From JAOUFP01 sp947085825 (GTDB lineage: Bacteria > Nitrospirota > Thermodesulfovibrionia > Thermodesulfovibrionales > UBA6898), in NCBI GenBank assembly GCA_947085825.1, contig CAMTXX010000070.1, positions 1 to 45,867 on the forward strand: a stretch of 45,867 nt of DNA, given 5' to 3'. The notes beneath the pieces are model-generated. The model had not been told where the DNA came from. It worked only from the letters and a program-made list of their open reading frames with translations, and did no database searches. Shown one piece after another: positions 16,522 through 24,722 of the stretch. Position numbers and translations under genes: made by a program. How positions within the stretch are numbered: the stretch's first letter is position 1; the number at the start of each line of letters is the position of its first letter.

Positions 16522-16605
16522 GCGGTCCTCCAGCCAATTATTGAAGACTCCCTCCGGCAAGACCGCAGGGAATCTCAATGCAAGGTATATTTTTTTTATT
16601 ATATT

Positions 16606-16673
16606 CGCTCGCTAACCCCGTGGCAATCCCGAAGGCTTTCGGGACACGGGGAATATCGCTCGCTATCCATTTA
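16606..16673. repeat. CGCTCGCT-bounded hairpin repeat, copy 1
   Basis: A 68-bp unit that begins CGCTCGCTAACCCCGTGG and ends CGCTCGCTATCCATTTA, with an internal hairpin around CCCGAAGGCTTTCGGGA. A second copy with the same ends lies at 42610..42681. It occupies the spacer between the small gene and the nucleotidyltransferase gene. Confidence 0.7.
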
Positions 16674-16705
16674 TTCTCTAAGACTACCAGATTTCCTGCA
16701 GGACG

Positions 16706-19330
16706 TCAATTTTTGAGTTTAGGGAGTGGAGGATACCGTTTCAGCACAAATTTTCTCTCATCCTCATCTGATTTCAGCTTTCCCCTGAGTTTCTCGTCAA
16801 GCAGCTCTTTCAGGATAAGCGAGTAAACCGGCCCCTGCTGAATCCCGAGTTTCTTAAGATCGCTGCCCTTTAAAAAGGGTTTTACCTTTTTCAAATCAAC
16901 CAGAAAATGTGATATGTCCTTTTTCTTGTGAACGTCTTTTGTGATCGCCATCGAAAAGAGGATTATTTCAATGCTTGCATCCGCCAATAAATGATAAAGG
17001 TTTGCCGGATCATGCAAAGGAAGTTTTCTGAGTATTTCACCTGAGCCCGAAATGCTGTTCAGAATAACTCCCCGGAGGTTAGATGGCGCAGAAAGCCTCT
17101 CCAGAGCTTCTTTTCTGTCATTATCGTCAAGATGGGAAAGAAGCGCCATAAGATAGAGTATGCCGGCCTCAGCCTTTTCCTCCAGATACAGGAGATCATA
17201 CCAGGCAAGGGTTTCATACATAGATGAGAGTCTGGCCTCAAGCTTTTCATCAAAAACAAGATGTTTGTGTATCACTTTCAGCAGTTCATAATCAGAAAGT
17301 TTTTCCAGTGTCTTCACCGGATTCGTTTCTTTAAATGCAATGAGCAGTTCTTCGTAAAGACGTGACCCCGAAAGCTTTTCAAAGAGATTCATTTTGATCG
17401 CCGATTTTATAAGATTCGCGGTATGCTTGCTAAGCTTGAAACCGAACCTCTCTGCAAACCTGACTGCCCGGAAGGCCCTGGTCGGGTCTTCAACGTAACT
17501 CAGATTATGAAGCACACGTATGGTCTTTTCCTTGAGGTCGCGTTGCCCCCCAAAAAAATCGATCAGCGTGCCAAAATCCTTCTGATTAAGTTTGATCGCA
17601 AGGGTATTAATAGTAAAATCCCTTCTGTAAAGGTCCTTTTTTATCGAAGATGTTTCAACTTTCGGCAGTGCGGCAGGAGATTCATAATATTCGGTGCGCG
17701 CTGTGGCAACGTCAAGTTTCAGGCCCTCATGAATAACCTGAGCGGTCCCGAATCGGGGATGAGGCCTTGATCTGGCATGAAGCTTTGCGCTCAGCTCTTT
17801 TGCAAAGAGAATGCCATCGCCCTCGATGACAAGATCAATGTCAAGATTTGCCTGTCCAAGCAGTAAATCCCTCACCGATCCTCCGACAAGATAGACATTC
17901 ACTCCCATACGTTCAGCAACTTCCCCTGCGGTTTTAAGTATCTTGTAGACCTTCTCCGGGAACCTGTCCTTCAGCAGTTTTGAGAGATTCCTGCTCACTG
18001 TATGCATTTCGGTTATATCTTCTTTGTCAATACGTCTTTTTCTTAAGAATTCTTCATACATTACCCTCAGCAGATCTGTTCTCGTAATCGCGCCGATGAT
18101 GCTGTCTCCTTTCAATACAGGCATGAACCGCTGGTTATGCTCGATCATCGTCGTCTCGATATCCCTGATAGGGGTGTCATACCCAACTGTCAGGGCCTCT
18201 GAGGTAGAAAAATCAATGACCTTATTTTTTCTGAACCCATGGAAGATCGCTTTTTCCACGATTTCCCTTGATATCAATCCTGCATATTTTCCATCATGTA
18301 TAACCGGAAGCACATTCACTCCGAATTTTGTCATCATATCTTCTGCTTCTTTAATCGAACTATCCGCCTGAATTGTTATAACCGGACTGGTCAATATATC
18401 AGCAGCTGTCTTGCCCGGTCTTACACATTTGGACAATACATCGACTACTTTTTCCGCAACAATCTCAAGTGAAGCCTCACTGATGGTTGCAGAGGCCGCA
18501 GCCGGATGCCCGCCGCCGCCAAACTCCTTCATCAGCTCGCTGACGTCAAGTTCCGGGGCCCTGCTTCTGGCTATTATTAATATTTTACCTTCCATGGCCA
18601 GCAGGATAATTACCGCATCAATATCTTCAAGCTCCATAATCCTATGAGCAAGATGAGCAGCGTCTCCGATATATGTATCCCTTACTGCCCTGGCGATCAC
18701 AATTCTTATCCCGCTGAGGACTATTTCATCAGATGATTTGACAAGTTCATTGAGGAGATCCAGTTCTTCCACATTCAGTTCGGTCTTGATATAACTGGAG
18801 ACGATATTAAGGTTTGCGCCTCTCTTAAGAAGGTATGAAACAGCAAGCAGGTCCCTCTCTGTTGTAGACGGAAAAAGCAGGGAGCCTGTTTCTTCATAAA
18901 TACCAAGTGCAAGAATAGTAGCTTCCATAGGGGTAGGATGAAGTTTTTTGCTTTTCAGCAGTTCGACAAACAGCGTTGCTGTGGCGCCTATAGTCTCTAT
19001 CTTTTCAATTTCTCCCCGTATATCTTCCTTTTCAAACGGATGATGATCATATATATGAATAGCCAGGTTTTTGTTTTCGAGCAATTCAGCCAAAGGCCCC
19101 AGCCTGCCGCGCTGTTTTGTATCAACAATAATGAGTGTGTCTACTTTTGCCGTATCTATATCTTTCAGGCGATTAATTTTGACAGGCTCAAAAACCTCTA
19201 TAAAATCCCTGACCTTCCTTTCCTGTGAACCGGGGAATACAAGAAGCGCCTCAGGATATAGTTTTTTGGCTGCGATCATCGAGGCCAGGGAATCAAAGTC
19301 AGCGTTTATGTGGGAGGTTATAATTTTCAC
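16706..19330 (-). CDS. DHH-CBS-polynucleotide adenylyltransferase/CCA-adding fusion protein
   Basis: About 874 residues in three parts. First, a DHH/DHHA1 phosphoesterase module: SHINADFDSLAS, YDHHPFE and FGGGGHPAAA. Second, a pair of CBS domains (VITIQADSSIKEAEDMM and SEALTVGYDTPIRDIE), which usually bind adenine nucleotides. Third, a class II tRNA nucleotidyltransferase: VYLVGGSVRDLLLG, DIDLVIEGDG, RRDFTINTLA and EDPTRAFRAVRFAERFGF. Such fusions are known in several bacterial phyla and act as A-adding or CCA-adding enzymes; which one cannot be told here. The start is placed at a GTG (19328..19330) giving VKIITSHINADFDS. The longer frame to 19510 would run across the divergent lipoprotein start and has no similarity there. 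Confidence 0.88.
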   Translation of the reverse strand: MKIITSHINADFDSLASMIAAKKLYPEALLVFPGSQERKVRDFIEVFEPVKINRLKDIDTAKVDTLIIVDTKQRGRLGPLAELLENKNLAIHIYDHHPFEKEDIRGEIEKIETIGATATLFVELLKSKKLHPTPMEATILALGIYEETGSLLFPSTTERDLLAVSYLLKRGANLNIVSSYIKTELNVEELDLLNELVKSSDEIVLSGIRIVIARAVRDTYIGDAAHLAHRIMELEDIDAVIILLAMEGKILIIARSRAPELDVSELMKEFGGGGHPAAASATISEASLEIVAEKVVDVLSKCVRPGKTAADILTSPVITIQADSSIKEAEDMMTKFGVNVLPVIHDGKYAGLISREIVEKAIFHGFRKNKVIDFSTSEALTVGYDTPIRDIETTMIEHNQRFMPVLKGDSIIGAITRTDLLRVMYEEFLRKRRIDKEDITEMHTVSRNLSKLLKDRFPEKVYKILKTAGEVAERMGVNVYLVGGSVRDLLLGQANLDIDLVIEGDGILFAKELSAKLHARSRPHPRFGTAQVIHEGLKLDVATARTEYYESPAALPKVETSSIKKDLYRRDFTINTLAIKLNQKDFGTLIDFFGGQRDLKEKTIRVLHNLSYVEDPTRAFRAVRFAERFGFKLSKHTANLIKSAIKMNLFEKLSGSRLYEELLIAFKETNPVKTLEKLSDYELLKVIHKHLVFDEKLEARLSSMYETLAWYDLLYLEEKAEAGILYLMALLSHLDDNDRKEALERLSAPSNLRGVILNSISGSGEILRKLPLHDPANLYHLLADASIEIILFSMAITKDVHKKKDISHFLVDLKKVKPFLKGSDLKKLGIQQGPVYSLILKELLDEKLRGKLKSDEDERKFVLKRYPPLPKLKN

Positions 19331-19442
19331 GTTATATTGTAACCTGACCGGAAGGCAAAATACAGGCAATGCGGGATATTGCAAAAAAAGGGCCAAAGCT
19401 TTATTATTAGCATTCAGAAGATTGAAGCTGGAGGGAGGAACG

Positions 19443-19874
19443 ATGAAAAAAGTACTGCTTTTGCTGCTTGTCGGCATGATGCTTGTCTCTTGCGGGAAAA
19501 AAGAAGTCAAACAGGCGTCTCAGGAATCAAAGCTTGCACAGGAGGCTTTTGCCCTGGCAGAGACGATAAAAAAAGCATTCATGGGCAAAGACAATATTAC
19601 TTTACAGAAGAATTCTACTGAAGCAGGATATAAGGATATCACGGCGAATACCAGAGGATACGCCAGAGGATATGATAGTGTAGAGTTCACCTTTACTCCC
19701 CGGTGGGTCAGCATAGAAAATAATCGGCTCCATGTTAATATTTCCTGGAAGAGTTCCTGGGTTGTGTCAGGCAGAAGCAAAGAGGATCGCGGCATGGCCG
19801 TATTTCTTATGGAAGGCACACCGCTTAAGGTCTCCGGAATCCTCAGGGGAAACCCCTTCGTAATGCCGGAATAG
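19443..19874 (+). CDS. Small predicted lipoprotein of unknown function
   Basis: 143 residues. The N terminus MKKVLLLLLVGMMLVSCGKK is a lipoprotein signal with lipobox LVSC, so C17 should be acylated and the protein membrane-anchored on the periplasmic side. A strong GGAGGGAGG site precedes the ATG. The mature part has a helix, then a beta-rich segment (YDSVEFTFTPRWVSI, LHVNISWKSSWVV). I do not recognise the family. It is divergent from the nucleotidyltransferase gene. Confidence 0.75.
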   Translation: MKKVLLLLLVGMMLVSCGKKEVKQASQESKLAQEAFALAETIKKAFMGKDNITLQKNSTEAGYKDITANTRGYARGYDSVEFTFTPRWVSIENNRLHVNISWKSSWVVSGRSKEDRGMAVFLMEGTPLKVSGILRGNPFVMPE

Positions 19875-19916
19875 GATCGAAGTACCCGTCAAAGAACGGG
19901 TGAGGTCACCTCGCCA

Positions 19917-20129
19917 CTACTTGCAGGATGCGCAGGCGCTCTTACTGCAGGAGGTGCAGCCGGCAGAAGAACCGGCAAAAGGCTTTTCAACGCCGCTCAT
20001 GCCGAAGGCAGATATCTTTTTCCTGAGGTCTTGCGAACTGCACTTGGGGCAGTCGACCGCTTTGCCCCCAAAGACGAGCTTTTCGAAATCCTCCCCGCAC
20101 TTATTGCATGTATATTCATAAACAGGCAT
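19917..20129 (-). CDS. FmdB/CxxC zinc-ribbon regulatory-like protein
   Basis: 70 residues beginning MPVYEYTCNKCGEDFEKL, the typical start of the FmdB zinc-ribbon family. The zinc ligands are C8, C11, C27 and C30. A cysteine-rich tail (CTSCSKSACASCK) follows, which is common in this family. The molecular role of these proteins is not established. The gene lies ten bases after the transaldolase gene and is probably cotranscribed with it. Confidence 0.85.
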   Translation of the reverse strand: MPVYEYTCNKCGEDFEKLVFGGKAVDCPKCSSQDLRKKISAFGMSGVEKPFAGSSAGCTSCSKSACASCK

Positions 20130-20139
20130 ATACGTTTCC

Positions 20140-20799
20140 CTATTTTTTTGCTTTTGTCTGGGGCACTTTCTCCCAGTCCTTCAGGAACTTTTCGAGACCG
20201 GCATCTGTCAGGGGATGTTTTGCAAGCTGCTTTATCACGGAATACGGGATCGTAGCTATATCAGCGCCCATTCTTGCAGCATCCAGCACATGAAGCGGAT
20301 GTCTGACGCTTGCAACGATTATTTCCGTTTCAAAGAGGTAATTGTCGTAGATATCGATGATCTGGCTTACGATTTCCATGCCGTCATGGGCGATGTCATC
20401 AAGCCGTCCGACAAAAGGGCTTACATAGCTTGCGCCTGCCTTTGCAGCCAGAAGCGCCTGAGTGGCTGAAAATATCAGCGTTACATTTGTTCTGATGCCC
20501 TGTGCCGACAATTTTTTGATAGCCTTCAGTCCTTCCTCGATCATCGGTATTTTTATCACGATATTTTTGTGTATTTTCGATAAGGCCTTCGCTTCTTTTA
20601 TCATCACCTCAGCCGTTAAACCGATTACTTCTGCGTTCACCGGTCCGTCCACAATGCTGCAGATGTTTTTTAGTACCTGGATCGGATCCTTGCCTTCTTT
20701 TGCCATCAGTGACGGGTTTGTTGTAACACCATCAATGACCCCCAGTTCCCATGCCATCTTGATCTCATCGGTATTTGCCGTATCAATAAAAAATTTCAT
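20140..20799 (-). CDS. Transaldolase, short (TalC/fructose-6-phosphate aldolase) type
   Basis: 219-residue TIM-barrel aldolase of the small transaldolase family. MKFFIDTANTDEI, DGVTTNPSLM and NIVIKIPM are diagnostic, and K83 in the last motif is the Schiff-base lysine. It acts in the non-oxidative pentose phosphate pathway, or as a fructose-6-phosphate aldolase; sequence alone does not separate the two. The start at 20799 follows AAGGAG at the right distance. A longer frame to 20880 adds a non-conserved leader and is rejected. The length is normal. Confidence 0.93.
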   Translation of the reverse strand: MKFFIDTANTDEIKMAWELGVIDGVTTNPSLMAKEGKDPIQVLKNICSIVDGPVNAEVIGLTAEVMIKEAKALSKIHKNIVIKIPMIEEGLKAIKKLSAQGIRTNVTLIFSATQALLAAKAGASYVSPFVGRLDDIAHDGMEIVSQIIDIYDNYLFETEIIVASVRHPLHVLDAARMGADIATIPYSVIKQLAKHPLTDAGLEKFLKDWEKVPQTKAKK

Positions 20800-20898
20800 A
20801 AACGCTCCTTTTGGAAAAGATGTGTGTTTATTATAACGAAAACAGCGGACTTTTTGCTCACGGCCGTAGTCGAATAACATCTCATTGGAGGAATTAAT

Positions 20899-21663
20899 TT
20901 ATAAAACAGCAGCCTGTTCAGTTCCTGAAATCTTCCGGTTGTGAGGATTTATTATCCAGATGTTTCCGAACTCTTTTTCCTGGTAGACTCTTGCCAGGCC
21001 AAGCCTGAGAAGTTCAAGCAGGGCGAGAAAAGTAACAATCAACTGCATTCTGCTGAAAGTGTCCATGAAAAGTTCTTCAAACCGCATACTTTCCAGATTT
21101 GCCATCATATCCGCGATATGCATCATCTTGTCTTTCACTGTAAGTGTCTCCCTGCTGATAGTAAGCATTTCAGACGGAGCATTTTCAAAAAGCTTCTTTA
21201 ACGCAGTCAGCAGATCAAAGATATTGACATCAAAAAGTGAAAGCTCAGGAACAAGGGCCTTCTCTTCTTCCAGGTCCTCGGGTTGCCTCCCGAAAATTTT
21301 CAGCGCCTCATCTTCCTTCTCCTTTAATATTGTCGCAGCATCCTTATATGCCTGATATTCGAGCAGCCGCTGAACCAGTTCAAATCTCGGGTCTTCCATC
21401 TCTTCCGGGCCGGTCTCTTCATCAGGGGGCAGCATCATTTTCGATTTTATCTGTATCAGTGTAGCAGCCATGACAAGAAAATTCCCTGCTACTTCAAGAT
21501 CAAGTTCTTTCATGAATTCCAGATATTCAAGATATTGGCCGGTAATCAGGGATATCGGGATATCATAGATATCGACCTTGTTCTGATTTATGAGATGCAA
21601 AAGAAGGTCCATCGGGCCTTCGAATTCAGGAAGTTTTATCTTATATAATTGATCCGTAATCAC
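20899..21663 (-). CDS. scpA: Segregation and condensation protein A (ScpA)
   Basis: 254-residue kleisin subunit that bridges the SMC dimer with ScpB in chromosome condensation. The N-terminal SMC-neck-binding part is typical: KLPEFEGPMDLLLHLINQNK, VDIYDIPISLIT and FLVMAATLIQIKSKMMLP. The C-terminal winged-helix part includes FLALLELLRLG. Translation starts at a GTG, with GGAG 11 bases upstream. No scpB follows; the next gene in the same direction is the transaldolase, about 100 bases on. Confidence 0.93.
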   Translation of the reverse strand: MITDQLYKIKLPEFEGPMDLLLHLINQNKVDIYDIPISLITGQYLEYLEFMKELDLEVAGNFLVMAATLIQIKSKMMLPPDEETGPEEMEDPRFELVQRLLEYQAYKDAATILKEKEDEALKIFGRQPEDLEEEKALVPELSLFDVNIFDLLTALKKLFENAPSEMLTISRETLTVKDKMMHIADMMANLESMRFEELFMDTFSRMQLIVTFLALLELLRLGLARVYQEKEFGNIWIINPHNRKISGTEQAAVL

Positions 21664-21752
21664 GCTTAAAAATCTCCGCAGATATTTTACCAGATTAAAC
21701 TTGAAATTAACCGTATTTGCTTTAAATTTTAAAGCATAGTATATTTACAAAT

Positions 21753-22538
21753 ATGAAGCTGCGATACATCATTTTACTTTCCTTTGTGAGTATTTTCCTG
21801 TTTAACGGCATGTCCTATTCAGAGATATCTCAGTATTATGACAGGGACGGCAATTCTCTTTCATCAGGCGGAAAAAAACCGGAAACCGGTTTGTCTTACA
21901 GAGCCTGGAAATATTATATCCCTGAAGGGCTGGAGCTTCAGAAAGACCTTAGGTATGAATTCTTTCCTGTTTTCGGCAAGACCTTCTCAGAGATTGTGCG
22001 GTCAGCAGTGGAAAATAGTCCGGCTGGTCAGAAGGATATAAAACGGCTGCCTTCAGGGTTTGACTGGACCTCAGGCTGGTCTTGCCAACTTGCCTATTCT
22101 CACAGTATTGATGAAGATGACAAGGCGGTGCACGTATCTGTGGAGATTTACGATATCAACATAACCTATGATATTACTATAACATTGCCCACCTTGATCG
22201 ATGACACAGCATTGAATCCCGCTGAAAAAAACCTGTGGAAAAACTATTATCTCAGACTCCTGGAATATGAGTACGATCATGCAAGGATAATCCGCGACAA
22301 AGATGCACAGGAGGAATTACGGAAAAAGTTCAGTGATCTGAATTATGTAATCTTCGATTATTCGGCCGACATAGATATTCAGAAGACCGTAGAAACATTC
22401 ATACGCAAAGAGACGGAAAAGCTGGGCCGGGAATGGGCAAAAAATCTGAAAAAAAGAGTTGATGAATATGACAGGGCAACGGAGCATGGGCTTGATCCCG
22501 GGAAAAGAGACGCTTTTTTCAGTCGGAAAGAAAAATGA
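21753..22538 (+). CDS. Secreted DUF922-like protein
   Basis: 261 residues with a signal peptide (1..23, ending MSYSE). Features shared with DUF922 proteins are the early QYYDRDG, the W-rich segment DWTSGWSCQL (104..113), and a late helix LLEYEYDHARIIRDKDAQ. DUF922 was proposed as a zinc-protease-like family, but here the HExxH-type pair is not evident (EYDH instead), so activity is doubtful. The function is unknown, and the product probably lies in the periplasm or envelope. The gene is divergent from scpA and converges with the tRNA cluster. Confidence 0.6.
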   Translation: MKLRYIILLSFVSIFLFNGMSYSEISQYYDRDGNSLSSGGKKPETGLSYRAWKYYIPEGLELQKDLRYEFFPVFGKTFSEIVRSAVENSPAGQKDIKRLPSGFDWTSGWSCQLAYSHSIDEDDKAVHVSVEIYDINITYDITITLPTLIDDTALNPAEKNLWKNYYLRLLEYEYDHARIIRDKDAQEELRKKFSDLNYVIFDYSADIDIQKTVETFIRKETEKLGREWAKNLKKRVDEYDRATEHGLDPGKRDAFFSRKEK

Positions 22539-22587
22539 GATTTAACTCTTGCCCGCATCTTTCTCTCGTAAAAACTTAAAGAAAAAA

Positions 22588-22626
22588 AAGGGGTAGTCCC
22601 GACATACTTCATCGGGACTACCCCTT
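22588..22626 (-). terminator. Rho-independent terminator after the minus-strand tRNA genes
   Basis: A perfect 15-bp stem (AAGGGGTAGTCCCGA, 22588..22602, with 22612..22626) and a nine-base loop. On the minus strand it is followed by a run of eight T, so it ends transcription coming from the tRNA-Lys side. Confidence 0.85.
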
Positions 22627-22634
22627 GAATTTAC

Positions 22635-22710
<76 letters not shown>

Positions 22711-22721
22711 GACGAACTACC

Positions 22722-22820
22722 GTGATTAGTGAAAAGTGAACAGTGAACAGTGAATAGTAAAACAGAAAGTTGTCGTTACAGTCAACCTTTCTGATCACGC
22801 ATCACGCTTTACTCATTACA
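22722..22820. repeat. Heptanucleotide repeat array with inverted arms, tRNA spacer 1
   Basis: Six consecutive 7-mers (GTGATTA, GTGAAAA, GTGAACA twice, GTGAATA, GTAAAAC; 22722..22763). About 30 bases of spacer follow, then complementary-type 7-mers (GATCACG, CATCACG, CTTTACT, CATTACA; 22793..22820). The arms can pair as an imperfect long hairpin. Confidence 0.75.
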
Positions 22821-22847
22821 GCAGATTCCACTTCATGAAAATCTGTT

Positions 22848-22924
22848 TGGCGCGCCTGAGAGGATTCGAACCTCCGGCCCTCAGCTCCGGAGGCTGATGC
22901 TCTATCCAACTGAGCTACAGGCGC
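22848..22924 (-). tRNA. tRNA-Arg (anticodon CCG)
   Basis: 77 bases including CCA. The acceptor GCGCCTG pairs with CAGGCGC. The anticodon loop CTCCGGA gives CCG, and the stem is TCAGC/GCTGA. Confidence 0.97.
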
Positions 22925-22933
22925 ATTAGCTAC

Positions 22934-22999
22934 AGTTATTAGTGAATAGTATTTAGTTTTTTATCTTCACTAAATGCTATTCACTATCAACTATTCACT
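22934..22999. repeat. Heptanucleotide repeat array with inverted arms, tRNA spacer 2
   Basis: The 7-mers AGTTATT, AGTGAAT, AGTATTT and AGTTTTT are followed by ACTAAAT, GCTATTC, ACTATCA and ACTATTC. The AGT-led units on the left mirror the ACT-led units on the right, so the whole folds as a hairpin. Confidence 0.75.
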
Positions 23000-23024
23000 G
23001 CAAATTTTGCAGAGCAAAATTAGT

Positions 23025-23101
23025 TGGGGTGAGCGAGGGGACTCGAACCCCCAACAACTGGAACCACAATCCAGTGCTCTAACCATTGAACTACGCTCAC
23101 C
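23025..23101 (-). tRNA. tRNA-His (anticodon GTG)
   Basis: The acceptor GTGAGCG pairs with CGCTCAC. The extra G-1 is encoded at 23101 and faces C73, as expected for tRNA-His. The anticodon loop TTGTGGT gives GTG. CCA is encoded. Confidence 0.97.
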
Positions 23102-23196
23102 ATATGAAAAACTATTATATAGTTAAACAGAATTTGCATTTCCAGTCAACAATATCTGTATACTGAATACCGCACATTCTTTACACCTCGTATAAA

Positions 23197-23273
23197 TGGC
23201 GCGCCTGAGAGGATTCGAACCTCTGGCCTACTGCTTAGAAGGCAGTTGCTCTATCCAGCTGAGCTACAGGCGC
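23197..23273 (-). tRNA. tRNA-Arg (anticodon TCT)
   Basis: 77 bases including CCA. It has the same acceptor as tRNA-Arg-CCG (GCGCCTG). The anticodon loop CTTCTAA gives TCT, and the stem is ACTGC/GCAGT. Confidence 0.97.
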
Positions 23274-23398
23274 AATGCTGCAAAAAAAGGAAAAATTTGA
23301 GAGTTAATTATAAGAGGTTGGCTGAAATTGTGTCAAGGACATTGACTGTAATATGCCTTATTTGGTTAACTAAAAGGCAGAAATTGAGGCTTTTCATC

Positions 23399-23474
23399 GG
23401 GCGGTTAGCTCAGTTGGGAGAGCGCCACGTTCGCAACGTGGAAGTCGGGGGTTCGAATCCCCTACCGTCCACCA
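23399..23474 (+). tRNA. tRNA-Ala (anticodon CGC)
   Basis: 76 bases including CCA. The acceptor GGGCGGT pairs with ACCGTCC. The anticodon loop TTCGCAA gives CGC, and the stem is CCACG/CGTGG. It is the only tRNA of the group on the plus strand. A T run follows directly, without a separate hairpin. Confidence 0.96.
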
Positions 23475-23519
23475 TTTTTTTGTTTATGTCCCGCAAAAAC
23501 CCTGAATGAGAAGAAGGGA

Positions 23520-23551
23520 CAAGAGACTTCCAGGGGGGTGGAAGTCTCTTG
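23520..23551 (-). terminator. Probable terminator of the dcw cluster after ftsZ
   Basis: A perfect 12-bp stem (CAAGAGACTTCC with GGAAGTCTCTTG) and an eight-base loop, 13 bases past the ftsZ stop. On the minus strand it is followed by CCCTTCTTCTC, a weak pyrimidine tract. It may also catch transcripts from tRNA-Ala on the other strand. Confidence 0.65.
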
Positions 23552-23564
23552 TTTGAGGAGAGCT

Positions 23565-24722
23565 TTATAACTCTTTCAGATGCGACTTTCTTAAAAAGGC
23601 CGGGAGATCGACCGCATCTTCATAATTGAAAATATCCCTGGGCATAGAACCTGGTTCAAAGGCATAATTGACGGTCTTTGCGAGCACCCTTTCAGAGGCC
23701 TTCAGCGCCACAAGCTCTTTGTGAGGCGTCCATTTTCTGATCTGAGGCAGTTCGACCTTCTCTTTCCGTTCTTCAAAGCCGGTGGCTATGACCGTGACCC
23801 TGACTTCGTCGTCAGCATCAGGATCAATAACTGCTCCGAATATCACATTGACATCTTCATGCGCTGAATCGTAGATAAGAGAGGTGGCGGCCTGAACTTC
23901 GCTCAACGACAGTTCCAGACCCCCTGTTATGTTTATCAGTATCCCTTTTGCGCCTTCAATGGAGGAGTCTTCGAGGAGCGGATTTGATATAGCCTTCTTT
24001 GCCGCCTCAAAAGCGCCTCCTTCCCCTTTTGCAGTACCGGAACCCATAACCGCGCGGCCCATACTCTCCATGATCGTCTTCACATCCGCAAAGTCCACAT
24101 TTATAAGACCGGGGACAAGAATAATATCCGATATCCCCTGCACAGCGTGTTTCAGCACATCGTTTGCTATCGCAAAAGATTTGAGCATAGGAGTGCCCTT
24201 TTCAACGACAAGGCTTATCCTGTCATTGGGGATAACAATCATGGTATCAACACAATTGGAAAGTTCCTTCATGCCTTCTTCAGCATTCCTGGACCTTCTC
24301 TTGCCCTCATAGAAAAACGGCTTAGTTATAACACCTACCGTAAGGGCCCCCAGTTCTTTGGCGATACTGGCCACAACAGGCGCAGCGCCGGTGCCTGTTC
24401 CTCCGCCCATCCCGGCAGTGATAAAAACCATATCACAGCCGTCAAGGCATCCCATTATGGCCTCCCTGTCCTCAATTGCGGCCTGCCTTCCGATTTCAGG
24501 ATTGGAGCCTGCTCCCAAACCCCTTGTAAGCTCTCTGCCGATCTGGATCTTTATCGGTGCAAGAGATGTCTCAAGAACCTGAAGATCAGTGTTAATCGCG
24601 ATAAACTCTACTCCATGCAGATTTGAGGTTATCATATTGTTGACTGCATTGCCTCCGGCGCCCCCGATACCCACAACTTTAATCCTGGCGTTTTGCCCCT
24701 TTACTTCTTCGATTTCAAACAT
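23565..24722 (-). CDS. ftsZ: Cell division protein FtsZ
   Basis: 385-residue tubulin-like GTPase that forms the division ring. The tubulin signature GGGTGTG is at 106..112, preceded by GIGGAGGNAVNNM. The T7 catalytic loop is NVDFAD (208..213). The C-terminal tail ends in DLPAFLRKSHLKEL, the conserved peptide that binds FtsA. The ATG lies inside the end of ftsA (22-bp overlap), with a GGGGG stretch upstream, so translation is probably coupled. It is the last gene of the division and cell wall cluster. Confidence 0.98.
   Translation of the reverse strand: MFEIEEVKGQNARIKVVGIGGAGGNAVNNMITSNLHGVEFIAINTDLQVLETSLAPIKIQIGRELTRGLGAGSNPEIGRQAAIEDREAIMGCLDGCDMVFITAGMGGGTGTGAAPVVASIAKELGALTVGVITKPFFYEGKRRSRNAEEGMKELSNCVDTMIVIPNDRISLVVEKGTPMLKSFAIANDVLKHAVQGISDIILVPGLINVDFADVKTIMESMGRAVMGSGTAKGEGGAFEAAKKAISNPLLEDSSIEGAKGILINITGGLELSLSEVQAATSLIYDSAHEDVNVIFGAVIDPDADDEVRVTVIATGFEERKEKVELPQIRKWTPHKELVALKASERVLAKTVNYAFEPGSMPRDIFNYEDAVDLPAFLRKSHLKEL

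Noticed and set aside
19331..19510. Longer N terminus of the DHH-CBS-nucleotidyltransferase protein
   Set aside because: The added residues are not family-like and the extension would cross the lipoprotein gene start on the opposite strand; GTG at 19330 gives the normal DHH start.
20800..20880. 27-residue leader extending the transaldolase
   Set aside because: AAGGAG is ideally placed for the ATG at 20799, and the family starts with MKFFIDTAN.
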